A DNA stretch of 64,000 bases from NCBI RefSeq assembly GCF_024055605.1, contig NZ_JAMXLX010000004.1:186001-250000 (forward strand), written 5' to 3'. The stretch comes from Ciceribacter sichuanensis (lineage in GTDB: Bacteria; Pseudomonadota; Alphaproteobacteria; Rhizobiales; Rhizobiaceae). Shown in pieces: positions 26,387-36,234 of the stretch. The notes beneath the pieces are model-generated. The model was not told the origin of the DNA, did not search any database, and saw nothing but the letters and a program-made list of their open reading frames with translations. The translations under genes were made by a program, and so were the position numbers. Each line of letters begins with the position of its first letter. Within the stretch, counting starts at the first letter, position 1.

Positions 26387-27709
26387 CTACGTGCGCAGCG
26401 GAACCCTCAATCTGACCGCCAGACCGCCGAGTCGGGAGCCTTCGAGCTCCATTGCGCCGGCATAGGCAGCAAGAATCTCCGCCGTGATCGACAGACCAAG
26501 GCCGGAACCCTCATCGTCCGCCCCGAGGTGCCGACCCCTGGAGGGAAGTGTCGCGAGTTCGTGCAGAGCGATCCCGGGTCCGTCGTCCTCGACGGTGATG
26601 ACGATTGCTCCATCCGCAACAATGGCCGCTATATGAATCCGACCGCGGGCATAGCGTGCCGCGTTATCAAGCACATTGCCGAGCGCTTCCGCGAGATCGG
26701 CCGCATCCATGTCGGCGGTCAGTCGCTCAACGATATGGATTTCCCAATCGACATCGCGGGACTGGGTGACGGGTTTCAGCACGCTCACCAGCTTGCCGAC
26801 CAGGGGAGCCAGGTCCGTCCGCGCCATCTGTTCTACGCCGAGCCTTGCCGACTGAAGCTGACGGTCGGCGCGTTGGCGAACCAGGTCCACTTGCTGGCGC
26901 GCGAGCTTCTTCTGGGCCGGAGGCAGATGATCGGTCAGTTGCAGCAGCACGGTGAGCGGCGTTTTCAGTCCGTGGGCAAGATCGCTCGCGCGTGCCCTTG
27001 CCCTTTCCACCGCGGTTTCCCGCTCTGTCAGCAGCAGGTTCAGTTCGGACACGAGTGGCCGGAGTTCGGAGGCGCCGACATCCTCGACCGAGTTGGCCTG
27101 TCCCGAGCGGACAAGGCCGACCCGTTGCTGAAGTCGCACAAGGGGAGAAAGCCCGACGCCAACCTGGAAAATCGCGGCAGCGACCAAAACCGCTGCCGTC
27201 AGAACGAGCATCAGCGCCATCGTGCTGTGAAACTGTGCGACGGCGTCATCGAGTTCGTTTCTATCGAACGCGGCCGAAAGCATGAAGCTGTGGGATCCGC
27301 CTTCATCGTCGAGCGCAATCTGGCGTCTGTAGACGAGAAGGCCGGCGCCATCCGGTCCTTCCGCGGCCATGAAGCCATGGTCGGCTCGTGGCAGGTCGGC
27401 GGGCAGTTCGACGTCCCAGAGCGACCGCGAACGCAGCGCGGCGCCCGTCGCGGGCGTTATCTGCCAATAACGGCCGCTTCCCGGAAGGTTGAAGCGGGGA
27501 TCGCTCGGCGTTTTTTCCAGAACGGCTTTTCCGTCGCGAAGCTCGAGAGCTGCTGCAAGCTGATCGATGATCGTCGCGCATTCGACCCGATACCGCTCTG
27601 CAACGTAGTTTGAGAAGACGCGGCTGAGACCGAAGCCCACCAGCAGCAAGATGAAGACGATCGCCACCATGGCGCCGACGGCGAGCCGGATCCGGAGGGA
27701 TTGGATCAT
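26387..27709 (-). CDS. Sensor histidine kinase
   Basis: This is a 440-aa membrane kinase. TM1 spans about residues 8-30 and TM2 about 165-190, enclosing a periplasmic sensor of about 135 residues. A HAMP-like linker follows. The H-box ASDLAHGLKTPLTVL places the phospho-accepting His at 246. The N-box (ALGNVLDNAARYA), G1 (EDDGPGI) and G2 (GSGLGLSI) complete the ATPase. It overlaps the response-regulator stop by 4 bp. PhoQ-like proteins share the HGLKTPL H-box. Together with the PepSY and Asp-rich genes upstream it may sense cations or envelope stress. Confidence 0.93.
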   Translation of the reverse strand: MIQSLRIRLAVGAMVAIVFILLLVGFGLSRVFSNYVAERYRVECATIIDQLAAALELRDGKAVLEKTPSDPRFNLPGSGRYWQITPATGAALRSRSLWDVELPADLPRADHGFMAAEGPDGAGLLVYRRQIALDDEGGSHSFMLSAAFDRNELDDAVAQFHSTMALMLVLTAAVLVAAAIFQVGVGLSPLVRLQQRVGLVRSGQANSVEDVGASELRPLVSELNLLLTERETAVERARARASDLAHGLKTPLTVLLQLTDHLPPAQKKLARQQVDLVRQRADRQLQSARLGVEQMARTDLAPLVGKLVSVLKPVTQSRDVDWEIHIVERLTADMDAADLAEALGNVLDNAARYARGRIHIAAIVADGAIVITVEDDGPGIALHELATLPSRGRHLGADDEGSGLGLSITAEILAAYAGAMELEGSRLGGLAVRLRVPLRT

Positions 27710-28371
27710 GTCTGGTTGTCCGGCAACAGGTAACCAAAGCCGCGTCGTGTTTCGATCGCTTCCGGATCGGTCTTGCGACGGAGCCTTGTGATCATTGCCT
27801 CGACGGCGTTCTTGGCGGCATCGTCATCGCGGCCCTGGACATGGCGAGCAATTTCGATGGGGTCGAAGACGCGACCGGGGGCGCTGGCAAGAAGCTGCAG
27901 CAAGCGATATTCCAGTGTTGTGAGTTCGAGCGGACGGCCGTCATAGGTAACGCGGCGAGTTTGGTCATCGATGACAAACCGGCCGGCGGAGTTGACTGGG
28001 GAAGGCTTGCCCCGTGCGCGGCGCAGCAACGCCTTGAGACGTGCGAGCAGTTCCTCGCTGCGGAACGGCTTGGGCAGGTAGTCGTCCGCACCGGCCTCGA
28101 AGCCGTCAACCCGCTCCATCCATGAACCCCGGGCCGTCAGCACGAGGATCGGCGTGTCGAGGCCAGCTGCCCGCCAGCGCTTCAATATGGAGAGGCCATC
28201 CATGCCGGGTAGGCCGAGGTCGAGAATGATCGCCGCATAGTCGCCGGTTTCACCCTCGGCCCATACTTCCGGACCTGTCGCGAGATGGTCGACGAGATAC
28301 CCCTCGGCCTCAAGTTTGGCCTTGGTGTGATCTGCTATGTCGCGATCGTCTTCGGCGAGCAGCAGTCGCAT
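27706..28371 (-). CDS. OmpR family response regulator
   Basis: This is a 221-aa regulator. The receiver domain has Asp51 as phosphoacceptor (ILDLGLPGMDG), the acidic pair in EDDRD and the Lys in YLPKPF. The C-terminal winged helix carries LTTLEYRLLQLLASAPGRV and a DNA-recognition helix near AVEAMITRLRRKTD. The gene overlaps the sensor kinase and follows a PepSY-protein gene by 4 bp. It probably controls the same locus. Confidence 0.95.
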   Translation of the reverse strand: MRLLLAEDDRDIADHTKAKLEAEGYLVDHLATGPEVWAEGETGDYAAIILDLGLPGMDGLSILKRWRAAGLDTPILVLTARGSWMERVDGFEAGADDYLPKPFRSEELLARLKALLRRARGKPSPVNSAGRFVIDDQTRRVTYDGRPLELTTLEYRLLQLLASAPGRVFDPIEIARHVQGRDDDAAKNAVEAMITRLRRKTDPEAIETRRGFGYLLPDNQT

Positions 28372-28375
28372 CGCG

Positions 28376-28855
28376 TTACCACCCGAACAGGGACAGCTTG
28401 CGGCCGGTCACCGCGTTGAGGCGAAGGGTTCGCACGCTGCCGTTATCGTTCTCGACCTTGAGCGTATAGAAGGGCGATTTGCTTTCGAGCGAGAGATCGA
28501 CGGAGATCACGCGCCCGGCCCCCATGGCGTTCACACGGCGAAGGATCTCGCGAAGCGGCAGGATGCGTCCCTCGCGGACGGCGTCGCGCGCCTTGACGTG
28601 ATCGTTCTTGCCGGCTTCGCTTTCGCCAGCGGAGCTGTCATTGCTCTCATTATTTCCGCTGTTGCTCTCGTTGTCTTCGGATCCGGAATTGCTCCCGCCG
28701 CCGCTATCGTCACCGCCATCACCGTCGCCATCACCGCCGCTGTCATCGCCGCCGTCGTCGTCGGCTCTGGCTGGTCCGGCATGCGCAAGCGTGATGGCAA
28801 GCGGCATCGCCGCTGCGAGCAACAAGATGAAATGTCGCCTTTCCATAGCCATCAT
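28376..28855 (-). CDS. Exported Asp-rich PepSY-like protein
   Basis: This is a 159-aa protein. Residues 1-31 are a signal peptide (MERRHFILLLAAAMPLAITLAHAGPARA). Residues about 32-85 are a low-complexity acidic stretch of Asp, Gly, Ser, Asn and Glu. Residues about 88-159 resemble a PepSY domain (ILPLREILRRVNAMGAGRVISVDLSLE, then YTLKVENDNGSVRTLRLNAVTGRKL). PepSY proteins are often encoded with two-component systems, and this gene is 4 bp before the response regulator. The acidic region suggests metal-ion binding in the periplasm. Confidence 0.85.
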   Translation of the reverse strand: MMAMERRHFILLLAAAMPLAITLAHAGPARADDDGGDDSGGDGDGDGGDDSGGGSNSGSEDNESNSGNNESNDSSAGESEAGKNDHVKARDAVREGRILPLREILRRVNAMGAGRVISVDLSLESKSPFYTLKVENDNGSVRTLRLNAVTGRKLSLFGW

Positions 28856-28937
28856 GCCTATGACGCTTCTCCTCGGACCTGGTTCATGGTGGAGAGTAGC
28901 GTTTGTTTCATTGCCGCGCCACCGGGGCGAAAGGAAC

Positions 28938-28959
28938 CCCCGCCCGAGGCTGGGCGGGG
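28938..28959. other. Perfect hairpin between the two Asp-rich genes
   Basis: CCCCGCCC and GGGCGGGG flank a 6-nt loop. It lies between the stop of the upstream Asp-rich gene (29010) and the start of the PepSY gene (28855). No U-tract follows, so it may act as an mRNA stabiliser or partial terminator. Confidence 0.5.
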
Positions 28960-29009
28960 AGAAATGGCGCGCAGCACCGGCGGCTGCGCCGCGGCCATTT
29001 CAAGCGCAA

Positions 29010-29528
29010 TCAGTTTACAGGGACGACAGTAACTCGCGTGACCGTGCCTCTGGGAGCTGCGAACTTGACCTCGGTCATGCCGCGTTCCTGTTCGATTTCG
29101 ACCCGCAGTTGACGACCGTTCTGGTCTACCGCGATCATCGTTCCGTTCGTCAGGCCACGCAGTTGGGTTTCGTTGACGACCAGACTGGTCTCGACATTGC
29201 GATCGCGGCGGTTGCTGGTCTGGTCGTCATGGATATCTCTGTCGTCCGTCTTGTCGTCATCAGAGACGTCGTTATCGCTGTCGTCGTCGGAAGCATCATC
29301 TCTGCTATCGTCGTCACCACCGCTATCGTCTGAACTGTCGTTTCCGCTGTCATCGCCATGGTCGTTGCCTCCATGATCGTCTCCGCCATCATCGTCGGCA
29401 TAGGCGACGGATATGATCGAGGAGGACAGCGGAAGGGAAATGCCCGAGACAATGGCGGGCAACAGGGTCAGGGAGAGCAGGGCGGTGCTCGATAGGAGCA
29501 GGGGTTTGCGCAGCAGGGCGAACATCAT
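29010..29528 (-). CDS. Exported Asp-rich protein, unknown function
   Basis: This is a 172-aa protein. The start is taken at the tandem ATG ATG (29528/29525) because GGAGG lies just upstream; an in-frame ATG at 29549 adds seven residues. Residues about 1-45 form a long signal sequence ending VAYA. Then comes a stretch of about 60 residues made mostly of Asp with His, Gly, Ser and Asn. The C-terminal 60 residues (NVETSLVVNETQLRGLTNGTMIAVDQNGRQ...) form a small predicted beta domain. With the PepSY gene and two-component system it makes a four-gene minus-strand block. Confidence 0.78.
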   Translation of the reverse strand: MMFALLRKPLLLSSTALLSLTLLPAIVSGISLPLSSSIISVAYADDDGGDDHGGNDHGDDSGNDSSDDSGGDDDSRDDASDDDSDNDVSDDDKTDDRDIHDDQTSNRRDRNVETSLVVNETQLRGLTNGTMIAVDQNGRQLRVEIEQERGMTEVKFAAPRGTVTRVTVVPVN

Positions 29529-29636
29529 TTTTCCTCCGATGTTGAACATGAATGATCTCGATGAACAACACCTTGCACTCGTTGTCCTGACAGGATGGCC
29601 CGTCTGTCTGTCAGCGGATTGTCAGCGCAAGTCATG

Positions 29637-29663
29637 AAAAAAGCCGCCCTGGGCGGCTTTTTT
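29637..29663. terminator. infC terminator
   Basis: AAAAAAGCCGCCC, a single T and GGGCGGCTTTTTT form a near-perfect hairpin with T-tracts on both strands. It lies 21 bp after the infC stop, so infC is ended before the Asp-rich gene block. Confidence 0.92.
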
Positions 29664-29683
29664 CATGGGGCCTTGGAGCACAC

Positions 29684-30220
29684 TTACTTCGGAGCGAGCA
29701 CCATCATCATCTGGCGTCCTTCGAGCTTGGGCTCGGCTTCGACCTTGGCAATCGTCAGGGTGTCTTCCTTGACCTGCATCAGGAGCTTCATGCCGAGTTC
29801 CTGGTGAGCCATTTCGCGGCCGCGGAACTTCAGGGTCACCTTGACCTTGTCGCCTTCTTCAAAGAAGCGCGCCATCGACTTCATCTTCACCTCATAGTCA
29901 TGGGTGTCGATGTTCGGGCGCATCTTGATTTCTTTGACTTCGACGATCTTCTGCTTCTTGCGCGCTTCCGCCGCCTTCTTCTGGTTGGCGTATTTCAGCT
30001 TGCCAAGGTCGAGGATCTTGCAGACCGGCGGCTCGGCATTGGGCGAGATCTCGACGAGGTCGAGACCCGCTTCTTCCGCCATCTTCAGCGCCTGATCCGT
30101 CGGCACAACACCGAGATTCACGCCTTCTTCATTGATCAACTGAACTTTGGGAATCCTGATTTCCCGGTTGGAGCGCGGCCCATCCTTGACGGGGGCGTCG
30201 GCTTTGAAAGGTCTGCGAAT
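29684..30220 (-). CDS. infC: Translation initiation factor IF-3, predicted AUU start
   Basis: This 178-aa factor blocks premature subunit joining and proofreads start codons. The body begins with [32 protein letters not shown] and contains [21 protein letters not shown] and [17 protein letters not shown]. The N-terminal domain, a long Lys-rich linker helix and the C-terminal domain are all present. No ATG, GTG or TTG gives this N-terminus. ATT at 30218-30220 is the in-frame codon, with GAGGAG nine bases upstream. An AUU start allows IF-3 to repress its own synthesis, as in E. coli. Confidence 0.95.
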   Translation of the reverse strand: MRRPFKADAPVKDGPRSNREIRIPKVQLINEEGVNLGVVPTDQALKMAEEAGLDLVEISPNAEPPVCKILDLGKLKYANQKKAAEARKKQKIVEVKEIKMRPNIDTHDYEVKMKSMARFFEEGDKVKVTLKFRGREMAHQELGMKLLMQVKEDTLTIAKVEAEPKLEGRQMMMVLAPK

Positions 30221-30417
30221 GGTCGTATTCTCCTCGAACTGTTCCGGATAGCCGCAACGTCCTCGCTGCGCTGGAATCTCGTGCGCAGGCAAAATGGCGA
30301 TTGCGGATTTTATGTCAATAGCATGCCTGTCATAGAAAATCACCTGTTGTCCGTTCATTCGCGAGTGTGTTTTACAGGCCGCAACGTCGCATGGTGCAGG
30401 CAAGAAGGAGAACGGGT

Positions 30418-31227
30418 ATGGCCGAGGGTGAAAACGGGATCGTCGCAACGCATCTGACGGTGGGCGAGGGGGATGATTCCCGGCCGATCGCCATGCTGCT
30501 GCGCCCTGCCGCCGGAAATGCTTCCCCTTCGACACCGGCGCTCGTCTGGCTTGGCGGCTACCGCTCCGACATGGCCGGCACCAAGGCGATCGAACTCGAC
30601 GCACTCGCAGCCGAAAACGGTCTTGCAGCGATCCGCTTCGACTATTCCGGCCACGGCGCCTCCGGTGGCGAATTCCGCAAGGGCACGATCAGCCGCTGGA
30701 CGGAGGAAGCGCTTGCCGTGCTGGAGCATGTCGCGCCCGAAAGTGTGGTTCTGGTCGGCTCCTCCATGGGTGGCTGGATCGCGATCCGGGTCATCCAGGA
30801 GCTGGCAAGGCTTGGCCGCGGGCCGAAGGTGGCGGGTCTGGTGCTGATCGCACCCGCGCCGGATTTCACCATCGACCTCATCGAGCCGAATCTCTCGGAA
30901 GCCGAGCGCACGTCTCTTTCCGAGCGCGGCTATTTTGAGGAGCCTTCCGAATACAGCCCGGAACCGAACATCTTTACCCGCGCCCTGATCGAGGACGGTC
31001 GGGAAAACCAGGTGCTGAAGGGCATCATCGAGACCGGCTGCCCGGTGCATATCCTGCAGGGCATGGCCGATCCCGACGTGCCCTACAAGCACGCGCTGAA
31101 GCTTATGGAATTCCTGCCGGCTGACGATGTTGTGCTGACGCTGGTGCGTGATGGCGACCACAGGCTTTCTCGGACCGAAGATATCGCCCGCATGAAGGCG
31201 GCGGTCGTTGCCATGCTGCCGGCCTGA
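30418..31227 (+). CDS. Alpha/beta hydrolase
   Basis: This is a 269-aa serine hydrolase. The ATG at 30418 has AAGGAG seven bases upstream. The nucleophile elbow is GSSMGG, the acid is probably Asp in GMADPDVPY and the base His lies in DGDHRLS. The oxyanion-hole region is WLGGYRSDM. This form, with ALVWLGG near the start, matches the ABHD10/palmitoyl-thioesterase-like hydrolases. It is cytoplasmic and stands alone. The substrate is unknown. Confidence 0.9.
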   Translation: MAEGENGIVATHLTVGEGDDSRPIAMLLRPAAGNASPSTPALVWLGGYRSDMAGTKAIELDALAAENGLAAIRFDYSGHGASGGEFRKGTISRWTEEALAVLEHVAPESVVLVGSSMGGWIAIRVIQELARLGRGPKVAGLVLIAPAPDFTIDLIEPNLSEAERTSLSERGYFEEPSEYSPEPNIFTRALIEDGRENQVLKGIIETGCPVHILQGMADPDVPYKHALKLMEFLPADDVVLTLVRDGDHRLSRTEDIARMKAAVVAMLPA

Positions 31228-31329
31228 TTGTGCCCGGATCCAATCCCGGATCTGTCGCATTTTAACCATAGTTGATAAATCCCTAACGCGCCTCCCGTCG
31301 CAGTAATTGACTCGTAACCCTTCTGAACC

Positions 31330-31345
31330 TTAACGTTTTGTTAAC
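31330..31345. promoter_or_regulatory. CtrA-type binding site
   Basis: TTAA, seven bases and TTAAC exactly match the full CtrA consensus TTAA-N7-TTAAC. It lies 18 bp before the start of the BTLCP gene at 31364. A half-site TTAACCAT lies about 70 bp further upstream near 31262. Binding by CtrA is inference. Confidence 0.6.
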
Positions 31346-31363
31346 GAATGAAGGGACGAGTTC

Positions 31364-31981
31364 ATGATGAACGGTTCGAACGCGCTTGCCGCGCTGGTGG
31401 TTTCGCTGGCGGTCATGGCGCCAGCCAGCACTGCCTTGACGGCGCCGAAGACCCAGTTGTCCATGCAGACGGGCAATGTCACGTCCCAGCCGATTGGCCA
31501 TTATGAATTCTGCCGCAGCCACCGCGACGAGTGCAGCATTCGCCTCAGGCCGGGTTCGGCTGCGCGCGTCACCGCTCATGGCTGGGAGGTCGTGCGCGAT
31601 ATCAATCTGTCCGTGAACACGACAATCACGCCGATGACCGATATGGAGATCTACGGGCGTGAGGAAGTCTGGGCCTATCCCGCCGACGCTGGCGATTGCG
31701 AGGATTTCGTTCTCCTCAAGCGCCGCAAGCTCATGGATGCCGGCTTCTCTCCCGCCGATCTGCTGATTACCGTTGTGCGCAAGCCCGATGGCGAAGGCCA
31801 TGCTGTCCTGACGCTGCGCACCGCCCAGGGCGACTTCATTCTCGACAACCTCGTCGACGAAGTGAAGCCCTGGACGGACACGCCCTATACCTACCTGAAG
31901 CGTCAGGCGAGCTTCGATACGGGTCGCTGGGTCACCATCGAGAACGGCACCACCGACGTCATGGTTGGCGCTTTGAAGTAA
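31364..31981 (+). CDS. Transglutaminase-like cysteine peptidase (BTLCP)
   Basis: This is a 205-aa exported protein. Residues 1-26 are a signal peptide (MMNGSNALAALVVSLAVMAPASTA). The Cys-His-Asp triad of the bacterial transglutaminase-like family (peptidase C93) is visible in GDCEDFVLLKRRKL, GEGHAVLTLRT and FILDNL. In other bacteria members of this family (LapG type) process surface adhesins in the periplasm in response to c-di-GMP. No LapD or adhesin gene is nearby. A CtrA-type site lies just upstream, pointing to cell-cycle control. Confidence 0.9.
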   Translation: MMNGSNALAALVVSLAVMAPASTALTAPKTQLSMQTGNVTSQPIGHYEFCRSHRDECSIRLRPGSAARVTAHGWEVVRDINLSVNTTITPMTDMEIYGREEVWAYPADAGDCEDFVLLKRRKLMDAGFSPADLLITVVRKPDGEGHAVLTLRTAQGDFILDNLVDEVKPWTDTPYTYLKRQASFDTGRWVTIENGTTDVMVGALK

Positions 31982-32010
31982 GCGCGCTCACGGCGGGAGC
32001 GGCGCTCCCG

Positions 32011-32493
32011 CTATCCCCGGGCGAATGAAAGAGGCAAGCCTTCGAAAGGCTTGATCTCCTTCAGCACGAAGGTCGTCTGCATTTCCTTGATGCGGGGCAG
32101 GCGGCGCACTACCGCCATGGCGAAATCCGCATAGGTATCGAGGTCGGGCGAGACGACCTGCAGCAGGAAATCTGCGTCGCCCGCAATGCTGTAGCAGGCC
32201 ACGACCTCCTTGAGCTTCGAGACGCTGGCCGAAAATTCTTCCGCTTCCTGTTCGCTGTGGCTGTCGATCTTGACGCGAATGAAGGCGAGTACGCCGAGGC
32301 CCATCTTCTTCCGGTCCAGTTCGGCGCGATAGCCCTTGATAACGCCGGTCTCTTCCAGTTGCCGCACACGCCGCCAGCATGGCGAGGTCGAAAGCCCGAC
32401 CTCCTCCGATAGCGTCTGGTTGGTCATCCGTCCGTCGGTCTGTAACGCCTCCAGTATCCTGACATCGACCGCTTCAAGAGGATCGTTCGGCAT
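32011..32493 (-). CDS. Lrp/AsnC family regulator
   Basis: This is a 160-aa regulator. Residues about 8-60 are the HTH (VDVRILEALQTDGRMTNQTLSEEVGLSTSPCWRRVRQLEETG), and residues about 70-150 are the RAM effector domain (FIRVKIDSHSEQEAEEF, AVVRRLPRIKEMQTTFVLKEIK). It is divergent from the DUF2000 gene at 32621 with a 127-bp gap holding an inverted repeat. It probably senses an amino acid and controls the DUF2000 gene. Confidence 0.93.
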   Translation of the reverse strand: MPNDPLEAVDVRILEALQTDGRMTNQTLSEEVGLSTSPCWRRVRQLEETGVIKGYRAELDRKKMGLGVLAFIRVKIDSHSEQEAEEFSASVSKLKEVVACYSIAGDADFLLQVVSPDLDTYADFAMAVVRRLPRIKEMQTTFVLKEIKPFEGLPLSFARG

Positions 32494-32509
32494 GATCTAC
32501 CTCCATGTT

Positions 32510-32542
32510 TCCATAAATCGGCAATATCTACCTGATTATGGA
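32510..32542. promoter_or_regulatory. Inverted repeat, candidate Lrp operator
   Basis: Arms TCCATAA (32510-32516) and TTATGGA (32536-32542) are perfectly complementary, 19 bp apart. The repeat lies between the divergent lrp-like and DUF2000 genes. The spacing is compatible with an Lrp/AsnC dimer pair. Confidence 0.5.
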
Positions 32543-32620
32543 TTGAGGCGGCAATAAAAGGCAGGAAATTTCCGGCGCACGGCACTAGTTTTTGCCTGAA
32601 AACCCAATGCCGGAGCAGAA

Positions 32621-33040
32621 ATGACCGAAGACCTTCGTATTGCCATCGTCGTCAACCCCGAATTGCCTCAGGGCCTTCTCGCCAACACCGTCGGAGCTAT
32701 CTCCATAGGGATCGGTTCGAAGCTGCCTGTGTTGGCCGCGCGCCAGCTTGAGGACGGGCAGGGACGGCGGATCGACAGCAGTTCCACCCTGCCGGTGCCG
32801 ATCCTTCAGGCGGATGATGAGACCTTGCGCCGACTGATGCTGAAGGCGCTGGATGGAGCCGGTCCGGCGAGCGCGGTTGTCCCGTTCCCGGCTTTCGCCC
32901 GTGCGCTGCACGTCTATGCCGACTACGAGGCATCCATGCCGGGCAGGGATCTTGGCGAGGAAAAGATCGACGGCCTCGGTATTGTCGGGCCGTCGAAATG
33001 GGTGAAGTCGCTGACGGGGTCGTTGAAACTGCTGCGGTGA
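32621..33040 (+). CDS. DUF2000 family protein
   Basis: This 139-aa cytoplasmic protein begins MTEDLRIAIVVNPELPQGLLANTVGAISIGIG. The N-V-N-P...LPxGLLANT...A..GLG pattern and the ending WVKSLTGSLKLLR fit the DUF2000 family, which has a peptidyl-tRNA-hydrolase-like fold. The biochemical role is not established. It is divergent from an Lrp/AsnC regulator, a pairing that suggests a role in amino-acid metabolism. Confidence 0.8.
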   Translation: MTEDLRIAIVVNPELPQGLLANTVGAISIGIGSKLPVLAARQLEDGQGRRIDSSSTLPVPILQADDETLRRLMLKALDGAGPASAVVPFPAFARALHVYADYEASMPGRDLGEEKIDGLGIVGPSKWVKSLTGSLKLLR

Positions 33041-33116
33041 GGGGGCGGGTTTGGTGGGGTGGTCGGGATCAGGATACGCCCGGCCACTCGCTTTGTGCTC
33101 GTGGCGTTCGTCGTTG

Positions 33117-33139
33117 AAATCGATTCACTGGATCGATTT
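33117..33139. repeat. Intergenic palindrome
   Basis: AAATCGAT and ATCGATTT are perfect arms around a 7-nt loop, followed at once by CCGGC-TGC-GCCGG. It lies between the converging DUF2000 and mbfA genes. It may be a member of a dispersed rhizobial palindrome family and could act as a bidirectional terminator. Confidence 0.55.
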
Positions 33140-33162
33140 CTCCGGCTGCGCCGGATCACTCC

Positions 33163-34146
33163 TCACCCATTCCCGATCAGGATGCCGGCGGCGAGCACCA
33201 GCGATCCGCCGAACACGACCTGCATGACCGCACGGAAGAACGGCGTTTCCATGTATTTGTTCTGGATGAAGGCAATGGCCCAGAGTTCGAAGAACACCAC
33301 CACCGCCGCGGTCAGCGTTGCCGTCCAGAAATGCGGGATGAGATAGGGCAGGGCGTGGCCGAGGCCGCCCAATGCGGTCATGATGCCGGACGCGAGACCG
33401 CGCTTGATCGGCGAGCCGCGACCGGAGATCTTGCCGTCGTCATGGGCGGCTTCGGTGAAGCCCATGGAAATGCCGGCGCCGACGGAGGCCGAGAGGCCGA
33501 CGAGGAAGGTCTGCCAGGTGTCGCCGGTGGCAAATGCCGCCGCAAAGATCGGCGCGAGCGTCGAGACGGAGCCATCCATCAGGCCGGCTAGACCCGGCTG
33601 GACATAGGTCAGGATGAACTGCCGGCGGGCCGTTTCGTTTTCCTCTGCCGCGACTTCGCCGGGCACATGTTTCTCGCCGAGCATGGCGGCGATTTCCTCG
33701 TGACCCTGTTCGGCCAGCGCAAGATCGCCGAGCAGCTTGCGTGTCGATGCATCGCTCGTCCGCTTTTCCGCCTCGACATAGAAGCGATAGGCGCCTTCCT
33801 CCATCTTGCCGGCTTCCGCGCGGATCTGCTCCAGCGACTGATTGGCGCGCAGCCAGTCCGGCTTGCGCTCGTAGAAGCCGGCCACATGCTCTCGCCGTAT
33901 CAGCGGAATGCGCTCGCCGAAGCGCTGGCGATGCATGTCGATCAGCATGTTGCGATGGGTCTGCTCCACTTCGGCCATGTCTTCGAACACTTTCGCCGAC
34001 TGGGGATATTGCGCGCGAAGTTGGTCGGCATAGGCAAGATAGATGCGCGCGTCATCCTCCTCCGAGGATATCGCCAGCGCCAGGATTTCCTGCTCGCTGA
34101 GGCTGTCGAAGGAACGCTTGGCCATCGAAAAGAGGCTGCGGAACAT
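33163..34146 (-). CDS. mbfA: Membrane-bound ferritin MbfA (rubrerythrin + VIT1-like)
   Basis: This is a 327-aa protein. Residues about 15-165 are a ferritin-like/rubrerythrin domain with di-iron Glu/His motifs (EEDDARIYLAYADQ, EVEQTHRNML, EEGAYRFYVEAE, LAEQGHEEI). Residues about 185-325 are a VIT1-like membrane domain with PGLAGLMDGSVSTLAPIFAAAF and several helices. In Agrobacterium and Bradyrhizobium MbfA exports iron and protects from peroxide. A perfect Irr-type box lies 17 bp upstream, so it is expected to be repressed at low iron. Confidence 0.95.
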   Translation of the reverse strand: MFRSLFSMAKRSFDSLSEQEILALAISSEEDDARIYLAYADQLRAQYPQSAKVFEDMAEVEQTHRNMLIDMHRQRFGERIPLIRREHVAGFYERKPDWLRANQSLEQIRAEAGKMEEGAYRFYVEAEKRTSDASTRKLLGDLALAEQGHEEIAAMLGEKHVPGEVAAEENETARRQFILTYVQPGLAGLMDGSVSTLAPIFAAAFATGDTWQTFLVGLSASVGAGISMGFTEAAHDDGKISGRGSPIKRGLASGIMTALGGLGHALPYLIPHFWTATLTAAVVVFFELWAIAFIQNKYMETPFFRAVMQVVFGGSLVLAAGILIGNG

Positions 34147-34163
34147 GAATGGAAAACTCCAAT

Positions 34164-34182
34164 TTTTAGAATTATTCTAAAA
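34164..34182. promoter_or_regulatory. Irr box (iron control element) of mbfA
   Basis: TTTTAGAAT and ATTCTAAAA are perfect inverted repeats around one T. This matches the TTTAGAA-N3-TTCTAAA element bound by Irr in Rhizobiales. It begins 17 bp upstream of the mbfA start codon, close enough to block transcription. Confidence 0.88.
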
Positions 34183-34355
34183 TAAACATTCGCCCCATCG
34201 CTGGTCAAGGGCTGGCTGGCGGGCCAATCGACGCAGACCCGGCGAGGCGGCGCCAGTGTGGGCAGCACATATGCGACGATAGGCCTCGTGTTCCTGTGTT
34301 TGACGAAAGTCAGCCCGAGGCGCATTAGAAGGCTGGACACGTGAAGGAGAAGTCC

Positions 34356-36121
<1,766 letters not shown>

Positions 36122-36147
36122 GCCTGAACCGCGCGGCTGACGAATTC

Positions 36148-36180
36148 AAAAGCCCCGGATCGAAAGGTCCGGGGCTTTTT
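36148..36180 (+). terminator. Terminator after TRAP binding protein gene
   Basis: AAAAGCCCCGGA and TCCGGGGCTTTT form a 12-bp perfect stem with an 8-nt loop and a T-tract, 26 bp after the stop codon. Confidence 0.93.
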
Positions 36181-36234
36181 GCCGTGATGCGGAAGCCCGA
36201 TACCGTGATTGCAGAGCCGCCGCGTCGGCCCGCT

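Noticed and set aside
28590..29400. Repetitive GAC/GAT-rich DNA as a CRISPR or satellite array
   Set aside because: Units are not of constant length or sequence. The repetition comes from Asp-rich coding sequence in two genes.
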